A program made the position numbers and the translations under genes. From contig DKWG01000015.1 in assembly GCA_002491605.1 (NCBI GenBank), positions 1-10,487 of the forward strand: a stretch of DNA of 10,487 nucleotides, written 5' to 3'. Positions 5,669 through 10,487 of the stretch are shown here, one piece after another (the stretch's first letter is position 1; every line of letters begins with the position of its first letter). The notes below the pieces were generated by a model, which worked only from the letters and a program-made list of their open reading frames with translations, was not told the origin of the DNA and searched no databases. Source of the DNA: Ruminococcus sp. UBA7158 (lineage in GTDB: Bacteria; Bacillota; Clostridia; Oscillospirales; Ruminococcaceae).

Positions 5669-8269
5669 TCAAACCTTTGCAATCGACTGCGCAACAGCTG
5701 TTATCAGCACCCATACTAAGTTATAGGCTATAACCACCGTACCGGTAAACATTCCTCCGAATGCTCCGACGCAGGCAAATATCACAGCTAATATTATGCC
5801 GATAAGGGCGGAAAGCGCCTGAACGGCAACGCCCACGGTTGAGGATTTAAGAAGCCTTTTTGCACCCGTCAAAAGCATTGACAGGGACGAAAATCTTCCC
5901 GAGTAAATCATCGGCGACGACATCGAAGCAACATACGATGTTTGAGCGTCGTAATCCTGATGATATCTGAACGGCAAAAGCTTAAATATATTCGGCTTAA
6001 CGCCAAACATCTCAGAGAGCCTTGTTATACTCAAAACCGAGTCCACAGAGCGGATAATAACCGTTATATCCTGCTTTTCAAGCTCGGATAACGCCCTTGC
6101 AACCGAAACGGAAGCTTTGATTTTTATAACATATATCATAGCAAGGCTTCCGCCTATCGAAAGGTATACAATGTTGTCGCCCTTGGCGTAGCCTGCTTCC
6201 TTTTCAAGTGTGGGAAGCCCCTCAATAGAGTGGCTCTCCATGAGCGCACGGTTGCCGAAGAGAACTCGCTTATTCTCAATCCATCCCGAAAGTCCCAAGC
6301 CGTCCTCATAGATATAGCTTTCAACAGGATAAAGCATCTCGGTTTTGCCCTTTATCATCTTGTAAAATGCAGGGCGGAGAATACTTTCTGTCTGACAGCA
6401 GAGGGACGCAGCATAAATTATGCCGTCTTCAATAGGAGTCTTTTTAACCGGCTTCAAATTGATTATATCCACCATTCCGTCGGGGAAAAGATCGATAGCG
6501 TCGATTAAAACAGAATTGGTATCGGCAAATTTTTCAACTGCCGAGTATCCGAGCATTACCGCCGACGATTGCAGGTACTTCTTAGAAGCCTTTGCAAGCG
6601 GTATGTTTACAACAAGCATCATGCTCATGGCAGACATAACAGACATAGTTCCTGCGGCACAGGAAAGAGCATAGAAAACTCTGTCCAAAACAGTTGCAAC
6701 CCTTTCGGGGAAAACAAATGCGCATATTATGCCGACAACTACCGAAAGTCCTGCTGAAATCGGGACATAGAACTTTGAAAATGTGTCTGTCAGGTCGGCA
6801 GAGTAGCTGTTTTTAATAAAGTCTCTGACAAACTCTGTCTTTCTGGCTGTGGAAAGGGACGGGAAATCGGTGAGTGCACCCTTTGTAAATCGGCTGGAGA
6901 CATCCTCGTCGTCTATATGCATGGCGGCGTATTTTGAATAACCGCCGGATATATATCTGAAGTTTCGTTCGGTTCTTGTAACTATCAAAAGCTTGCCCGC
7001 GGTATTTATCAGCAGTCCTAAAATGGCTACGCTTATGTATATGTGGACGGTTTTGGATTGCAGCAGTGCGTTTGAATCGAGCATCGCTATTGCAGGAATG
7101 ATGCTGAACAGCATAGACACCGCCACAAGGCTGTCAGAGTCGGCTTTCAGTGTAAACAGCTTTTTTATTCCTACGGCAATAACTGTATACGATGCAAACG
7201 AGGCAATCAATGCCAGCACTACGTTTACAAGCAGATATGTCGACGGATTAGCCAAGATGGGCATAAGTGAAAGACCTGTATCCGTTGCAACCGTAAGGTA
7301 TATGCTGACAACCGCAGTTACAAGCAGAACGCAGAATCTGACAATCAGACTCGACTTGAGCGACGATATGCTCGCCGACATTTCGCCTGCCTGGTCAAAG
7401 CTTTCAAAATCTGCAACCGAGCCCTTTTCGGGCTTCTGAGCTTCCGTTTCCTCGACAAACTGCTTTACTCTTTCACGGCGCTTGGCGTTTAAATATTGGA
7501 GCTTTTCCTCCTCTGAGGCATTCTCGTCCAAGCCTATTTCGGTGTTGGGTATGATTTTCTTGCTGACCTCAAGGTCAATGTCGTTTATCGACGCACGGTT
7601 TACCGGGTTGACCTTAGGTCCTGTCTGCTTCGGCGCTCCCCTTTCATTTTTCAGCTTGATAAGGCTCTGCATTATGGCGTCGTCGGCGCCCTCGCCTGTT
7701 ATCGGCTTTAATACAGGCTCACTGTGAGGATTGACCGCCTTTACATTTTCTTTCGGAGCTGCCTGAGCCTCGCTTGACCTTTCCGAATCCAAGGCACGCT
7801 CAATAGCCTTCGTACCGGAAGACGTTCCCCTGCCCTTTCTGAGTCCCAAGCTCTCGCCGCCGACACTGCCGATATCCGCAGCCGGCTTAGCTGTTTCGGG
7901 GCTGTCCTTAATCGGACTTTGTTTATCCGAGTCGTCCTCGGATCTATGCTTTGAGCCGAACGAAAACTTGCGCTTCGGCTCGGGCTTTAAATCCTCTGCC
8001 GGATTGGCAGCGTCAGCCGCAGCCGACACATCGGATTCATCTCCCGGGTCAAAGACAAAGCTATTGTCTCCGACCTCCAAAACATCCTCAATCATCTCTG
8101 TCTTAGTCGGCACATATCCGGATTTCGGGCTTGTTCCGTTAATTATATCATCGATATCAATGCTTTTATCAGAGTGCAATGACTCTTGGCTGTTGGTAAG
8201 GGCATTACTGTCAGATTTTTTTGAGTACTGTTCCAGAATTTCCTCAACGGATAGATTTCTGTCGTCCAT
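5669..8269 (-). CDS. Degenerate P1B-type ATPase-like membrane protein
   Basis: The protein has 866 residues from the ATG at 8269, preceded by GGAGG five bases upstream; an upstream TTG at 8281 would precede that site and is rejected. Residue numbers below count from the TTG (subtract 4). Residues 1-300 are hydrophilic, charged and probably disordered. Helices at about 311-331, 347-371, 385-401 and 412-434 are followed by a short loop (435-502), two helices (503-526, 531-560), a cytosolic part (565-810) and two last helices (817-865). That is the eight-helix P1B ATPase layout. The cytosolic part keeps family sequence: NIPLAKAS after helix 6, GLGLSGWIENKRVLFGNRAL (661-680) like the nucleotide-binding domain, and QDITVIIRSVDSV near the TGD site. 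The catalytic signatures are lost: DKTGT reads DAIDL (594-598), the CPC site reads MSM, the actuator TGE loop is missing, HP is RP (636-637), TGD is SVD, and GDGxND is absent. It probably cannot pump ions. It follows rlmB by 49 bases, likely in one operon. Confidence 0.8.
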   Translation of the reverse strand: MDDRNLSVEEILEQYSKKSDSNALTNSQESLHSDKSIDIDDIINGTSPKSGYVPTKTEMIEDVLEVGDNSFVFDPGDESDVSAAADAANPAEDLKPEPKRKFSFGSKHRSEDDSDKQSPIKDSPETAKPAADIGSVGGESLGLRKGRGTSSGTKAIERALDSERSSEAQAAPKENVKAVNPHSEPVLKPITGEGADDAIMQSLIKLKNERGAPKQTGPKVNPVNRASINDIDLEVSKKIIPNTEIGLDENASEEEKLQYLNAKRRERVKQFVEETEAQKPEKGSVADFESFDQAGEMSASISSLKSSLIVRFCVLLVTAVVSIYLTVATDTGLSLMPILANPSTYLLVNVVLALIASFASYTVIAVGIKKLFTLKADSDSLVAVSMLFSIIPAIAMLDSNALLQSKTVHIYISVAILGLLINTAGKLLIVTRTERNFRYISGGYSKYAAMHIDDEDVSSRFTKGALTDFPSLSTARKTEFVRDFIKNSYSADLTDTFSKFYVPISAGLSVVVGIICAFVFPERVATVLDRVFYALSCAAGTMSVMSAMSMMLVVNIPLAKASKKYLQSSAVMLGYSAVEKFADTNSVLIDAIDLFPDGMVDIINLKPVKKTPIEDGIIYAASLCCQTESILRPAFYKMIKGKTEMLYPVESYIYEDGLGLSGWIENKRVLFGNRALMESHSIEGLPTLEKEAGYAKGDNIVYLSIGGSLAMIYVIKIKASVSVARALSELEKQDITVIIRSVDSVLSITRLSEMFGVKPNIFKLLPFRYHQDYDAQTSYVASMSSPMIYSGRFSSLSMLLTGAKRLLKSSTVGVAVQALSALIGIILAVIFACVGAFGGMFTGTVVIAYNLVWVLITAVAQSIAKV

Positions 8270-8318
8270 TTTGACCTCCAATAATACTTTTTTAGCCTGA
8301 GCTATAAAAACACAGCGC

Positions 8319-9125
8319 TTATTTTGCGCTTCTTTGTCTCACTATTTCATACATAAAAATTCCTGCGGCAACCGACGCATTCAGCGATGTTATTTTTCCC
8401 TTCATCGGCAGGCTCAAAGTGAAATCACACTTCTTAAGGACAAGCTTGCCCATTCCGAAGCCCTCCGAGCCGATAACAAGACCGATAGGACCTGTTAGGT
8501 TTGCCTTGTCGTATTGCTCGCCCGAAGCGTCTGTTCCGTATATCCAAACGCCGTTTTCCTTTAGCTCGTCAATAGCCGCCGCAATATTAGGCACTCTTGC
8601 AACGGGAAGCCAGCTTGCAGCTCCGGCGGATGTCTTAAAAACTGTGTGATTGAGCGACGCACTTCTTCTCTTCGGGATAATTATACCGTGCGCTCCTGCG
8701 CTTTCCGCCGTTCTTATTATCGCACCGAGATTGTGCGGATCCTCTATTTCATCACATATGATTATAAACGGATCTTCGTTCTTCGACCTTGCAATATCTA
8801 AAATATCCGATATTTCAACATACTCAGCGCACGCACCCATAGCTATAACGCCCTGATGATGGGGTGTTTTCGCCATTGAGGTCAGCTTTTGATCGTCGAC
8901 CTGCTTGACTACAATTCCTTTTTTCTTAGCCATGTCGACAATCATTGAAATTGAACCGGTTGCATCCTTATTGACAAACACCGTATCAATAAGCTTGTCT
9001 GCCTTCAGCGCTTCTATAACCGGATTTCTGCCGATAATCAGCTCGTTTGACTCGCTTTCGCCGAGCCAAGTCTTTTCTTCACGTTTCGGGCTTCTGTCAA
9101 AGCCTCTGTCCTGCTTTTTGTCCAT
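8319..9125 (-). CDS. rlmB: 23S rRNA (guanosine-2'-O)-methyltransferase RlmB
   Basis: RlmB is a SpoU/TrmH-family (SPOUT) methyltransferase that uses S-adenosylmethionine to methylate the 2'-OH of a guanosine in the peptidyl-transferase P loop of 23S rRNA (G2251 in E. coli). The 268-residue protein has a basic N-terminal tail (1-25), the substrate-binding domain (about 28-105, starting ELIIGRNPVIEAL), then the knotted domain. Motif 1 is DEIEDPHNLGAIIRTAESAG (125-144), motif 2 GLVIGSEGFGM (215-225), and motif 3 SLPMKGKITSLNASVAAGIF (238-257). The length is normal. An upstream TTG at 9143 is open, but AAGGAA lies between it and the ATG at 9125, about seven bases before that ATG, so the ATG is chosen. 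Transcription probably begins at the extended -10 promoter near 9336, through a long structured leader. The membrane protein gene follows by 49 bases. Confidence 0.95.
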   Translation of the reverse strand: MDKKQDRGFDRSPKREEKTWLGESESNELIIGRNPVIEALKADKLIDTVFVNKDATGSISMIVDMAKKKGIVVKQVDDQKLTSMAKTPHHQGVIAMGACAEYVEISDILDIARSKNEDPFIIICDEIEDPHNLGAIIRTAESAGAHGIIIPKRRSASLNHTVFKTSAGAASWLPVARVPNIAAAIDELKENGVWIYGTDASGEQYDKANLTGPIGLVIGSEGFGMGKLVLKKCDFTLSLPMKGKITSLNASVAAGIFMYEIVRQRSAK

Positions 9126-9206
9126 GTCTATTTCCTTATACAATAAAAATTAAATATGCTTTTCAGCTTAAATTTTCTTACAAAAAACTTGATAAATATA
9201 ACCGCC

Positions 9207-9334
9207 GTGCAAATAGCTGCACAAGCCGAAAGAATTGCGTTGACGCCCGTAAGGGCAGATGATGCCGAAGCGGCATCCGGAGCAGTGTCACTGCGAGAGC
9301 GATTCTTTCAGATTTGGAGCCATATGCTCCAAAT
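9207..9334 (-). ncRNA. Structured RNA leader upstream of rlmB
   Basis: Seen on the minus strand in 5' to 3' order: a 9-bp hairpin (9312-9334, ATTTGGAGC arms); one side of a long-range stem (9302-9311, CUGAAAGAAU); three hairpins at 9282-9294 (GCAGT/ACTGC), 9261-9277 (GATGCCG/CGGCATC) and 9245-9256 (GCCC/GGGC); the other side of the stem (9226-9235, AUUCUUUCGG); and a hairpin at 9207-9222 (GTGCA/TGCAC). The long stem has ten pairs, one of them G.U in minus-strand RNA that would be A.C on plus, which favours the minus strand as the functional RNA. The stretch is GC-rich between AT-rich flanks and begins right at the presumed transcription start. It does not match a riboswitch class I recognise. 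A rival reading is a decayed coding fragment, since one minus frame is open from 9307 to 9128 but has no usual start codon. Confidence 0.5.
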
Positions 9335-9335
9335 T

Positions 9336-9364
9336 ATTATAGCATACATTGTGATTATTGAAAA
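9336..9364 (-). promoter_or_regulatory. Extended -10 promoter of the rlmB operon
   Basis: On the minus strand, TGC-TATAAT (-10 at 9336-9341, TGC at 9342-9344) is a perfect extended -10 element. TTTTCA lies 17 bases further upstream as a weak -35. The transcript would start near 9329, giving a leader of about 200 bases that opens with the GGAGC hairpin. Confidence 0.65.
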
Positions 9365-9398
9365 GCCTTTTTACTATTAATATTTGACAAAATAACGT

Positions 9399-9671
9399 CT
9401 ACATTTTTGTACAAGCAAACAACAGCACTCCGACAGCTGCCAACGCAATAAAAAGCCCGAGTGACAGGACAATAATCGTCACCCTCATATCCCTTGACTT
9501 CCTTCTCTGCTTTTCGCTTGCCAGGGACTTGATATACTCCTTTGCCTCCTCGCAGGCACGTTCCCTTTCTTCAATCGTCGCACCGTTTTTTATAAACAAC
9601 AGTGCTCTCTCAAAATACTCGCTTCCCGTGCTTTTGATCTCAATAATCTGCCTGTTTACTCCCTTAACCAT
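9399..9671 (-). CDS. Small protein with one C-terminal membrane helix
   Basis: This is a 90-residue protein of unknown function. The first 60 residues are hydrophilic and probably helical: VNRQIIEIKSTGSEYFERAL, then a charged stretch with ATIEERERACEEAKEYIKSL and a basic segment EKQRRKSRDMR. Residues 63-86 form one membrane helix, ending FACTKM. The arrangement suggests a tail-anchored protein with its N-terminal part in the cytoplasm. Similar short proteins, starting with a VxGVNR-like segment and a TGSEYFERA-like segment, are in my memory of Clostridia genomes, but I cannot check this. AAGGTG five bases before the ATG supports the start. The rlmB promoter begins about 35 bases after its stop, so it is probably a separate unit. 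The promoter at 9868-9896 could serve it through a leader of about 190 bases. Confidence 0.75.
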   Translation of the reverse strand: MVKGVNRQIIEIKSTGSEYFERALLFIKNGATIEERERACEEAKEYIKSLASEKQRRKSRDMRVTIIVLSLGLFIALAAVGVLLFACTKM

Positions 9672-9867
9672 TTTAACACCTTTTCAATGAATAATTAGTT
9701 TTAAAAGCATAAAATTTACCGCTGCTTTTTTCTTTGATTATTGACCCTTGTTAATAAAAATATACTGATTTTTCATTTCGGCGAAAACATTTGTATCTTA
9801 TCAGGCACTGATTACATATCGTCAAAAGACTTCAAATCATAAAAACCGCAATCTACTGTTTCAAAGC

Positions 9868-9896
9868 ATTATACGCTGTGTATATCAAAAATGCAA
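9868..9896 (-). promoter_or_regulatory. Strong leftward promoter beside the 9-mer cluster
   Basis: On the minus strand, TTGCAT (9891-9896) and a perfect TATAAT (9868-9873) are separated by 17 bases. The start would be near 9861. The next gene downstream is the 90-residue protein, about 190 bases away. A second, weaker possibility closer to the gene has TTGACG as -35 (9820-9825). Confidence 0.6.
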
Positions 9897-9902
9897 CAAT
9901 TG

Positions 9903-9983
9903 TGTTGAAAAACCTGTTGAAAACGTTGAAAGTTTTTAAAAAGCCAACGCCGAGTGTTGAAAACTGTGTTGAAATGTTGATAA
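9903..9983. repeat. Cluster of six DnaA-box-like TGTTGAAAA 9-mers
   Basis: Six same-orientation 9-mers lie within 81 bases: TGTTGAAAA at 9903, 9915 and 9955, CGTTGAAAG at 9924, TGTTGAAAT at 9967 and TGTTGATAA at 9975. The last differs from the DnaA-box complement TGTGGATAA at one position and the exact TGTTGAAAA copies at two. They form two groups of three (spacings 12, 9 and 12, 8) separated by about 30 bases. The cluster sits right behind the -35 of the leftward promoter. It could be a DnaA-binding cluster or an operator array. Confidence 0.55.
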
Positions 9984-10148
9984 ATCCGCATGGATACTGC
10001 CTTGAGTTTTTAACTTCCAGAAAAATCATGTTATACCCGAGGTATATATTGAGTATGCACGGCACGTCGGCATTATTCGATAAATTAATCGGGCAACTAC
10101 CTCGAAAACACGCAAATAAGCCAAGCTTTTTTCATGCATAATAAATGT
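9984..10148. other. Intergenic stretch without a supportable gene
   Basis: This stretch lies between the 9-mer cluster and the plus-strand terminator. A plus-strand frame from a GTG at 9878 runs to a stop at 10141 but has no ribosome binding site and passes through the 9-mer cluster. If there is a plus-strand transcript, it would more likely be non-coding. I see no clear promoter for it. Confidence 0.4.
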
Positions 10149-10195
10149 CCGCACAGCTTAGGGTGAATATAAACCCAGAAGCCGTGCGGTTTTTG
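10149..10195 (+). terminator. Plus-strand intrinsic terminator without a clear gene
   Basis: CCGCAC (10149-10154) pairs with GTGCGG (10184-10189), continued after one mismatch by GCTT/AAGC and after an internal loop by GGGT/ACCC, then an 8-base loop. TTTTTG follows on the plus strand; the minus side has only ACATTTATT. It is therefore directed at rightward transcription, although no convincing rightward gene precedes it. Confidence 0.65.
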
Positions 10196-10222
10196 TCGAT
10201 AAATGTACTCTTTTTTGTACCC

Positions 10223-10231
10223 TTATGCACA
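10223..10231 (+). promoter_or_regulatory. Single DnaA-box match TTATGCACA
   Basis: TTATGCACA fits the classical DnaA-box consensus TTATNCACA exactly. One 9-mer by itself can occur by chance; it is listed because of the TGTTGA(A/T)AA cluster 240 bases away. Confidence 0.3.
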
Positions 10232-10325
10232 ATGTGAATATTGAGTGCTGTGCTAAAAGTATCCAGACGGCAAAATGACGTTTTAAGCGTTAGATATGCA
10301 AATAGATAGCAAAGCAATTCCGAGA

Positions 10326-10340
10326 TGAGTTATTAACTCA
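10326..10340. repeat. 15-base palindrome TGAGTTATTAACTCA
   Basis: This is a perfect 7-1-7 dyad in AT-rich intergenic DNA. It has operator-like size and symmetry. There is no identified gene close enough to assign it to. Confidence 0.4.
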
Positions 10341-10487
10341 AGTATACAAATACCGGCTACAACTTTACAGACGAAATCAATAATTATTCTGAATTGTTAC
10401 TCCAACTTCCAAAGGGGAAACCCCAGGAGAAAGGAGGCAAAAAACCACGCCTTGCGTGGTTTGAAAAACTGGAACAAAAGTGCGGCT
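10337..10487 (+). other. Partial plus-strand open frame reaching the right edge
   Basis: After a TAA at 10334-10336, one plus frame stays open to the window end for 50 codons, reading through QLPKGKPQEKGGKKPRLAWF and on to KLEQKCG. There is no ATG in it, and a leftward terminator hairpin lies inside it. It could be the beginning of a gene that continues outside the window from an unusual start, or simply untranslated DNA. A purine-rich AGGAGAAAGGAGG (10425-10437) resembles a ribosome binding site, but no clear start codon follows at the right distance. Confidence 0.25.
10439..10462 (-). terminator. Leftward terminator of a gene beyond the right edge
   Basis: AAACCACGC (10442-10450) and GCGTGGTTT (10454-10462) form a perfect 9-bp stem with a 3-base loop. 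On the minus strand the T-run TTTTTT (10439-10444) overlaps the end of the stem. It would stop transcription entering from the right edge. No leftward coding region is established before it in the 25 visible bases. Confidence 0.65.

Noticed and set aside
9156..9380. 74-codon plus frame opposite the rlmB leader
   Set aside because: No ribosome binding site before the ATG; the region is better explained as a minus-strand structured leader with promoter.
9903..9983. TGTTGAAAA repeats as a CRISPR array
   Set aside because: The units are only 9 bases, the spacings are 8 to 31 bases, and there are no cas genes.
9878..10141. 87-codon plus frame ending just before a plus-strand terminator
   Set aside because: It starts with GTG lacking a ribosome binding site, and its codons run through the TGTTGAAAA array. 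The nearby terminator keeps a rightward non-coding RNA possible.
10132..10317. 61-codon minus frame
   Set aside because: It covers the plus-strand terminator hairpin, and has no ribosome binding site and no recognisable protein pattern.

Overview
The window looks like a chromosomal segment of a Gram-positive anaerobe of the class Clostridia, probably Oscillospiraceae/Ruminococcaceae-like. This is inference from GGAG(G)-type ribosome binding sites, a class C sortase with a pilin-like substrate, a lipobox lipoprotein, AT-rich intergenic DNA and the general protein style. All eight complete protein genes lie on the minus strand and read right to left.

From right to left. (1) 9672-10487 has no convincing complete gene. 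It holds a cluster of six same-orientation TGTTGAAAA-type 9-mers resembling DnaA boxes, a strong leftward promoter next to it, an orphan plus-strand terminator, a 15-base palindrome, and near the right edge a leftward terminator inside a partial plus-strand open frame. (2) A 90-residue protein with one membrane helix (9399-9671). (3) An extended -10 promoter followed by about 200 bases of leader that folds into a multi-hairpin RNA closed by a long-range stem, then rlmB (23S rRNA 2'-O-methyltransferase). (4) 49 bases downstream, probably in the same operon, an 866-residue membrane protein that keeps the P1B-type ATPase layout but has lost the catalytic signatures; it is the most unusual gene here. 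(5) A 469-residue lipoprotein with its own promoter, two diverged copies of one domain and a PrcB-like C-terminus. (6) A winged-helix protein of the HTH_42 (AlkZ/YcaQ-related) type. (7) A FlaR/adenylate-kinase-like P-loop protein with its own promoter and a palindrome in its leader; its terminator runs into the next promoter. (8) A two-gene surface operon: class C sortase, then a SpaA/Cna-B-like pilin protein with no recognisable LPXTG motif, ended by a strong terminator at 320-365. Bases 1-319 hold no supportable gene.

Three start sites were moved from upstream TTG codons to internal ATG codons because the Shine-Dalgarno sequence lies between the two (sortase, pseudo-ATPase, rlmB). The items most worth a second look are the catalytically degenerate P-type ATPase, the structured rlmB leader, the DnaA-box-like cluster and the atypical sortase/pilin pair. 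No CRISPR array, tRNA, rRNA or transposase was seen.
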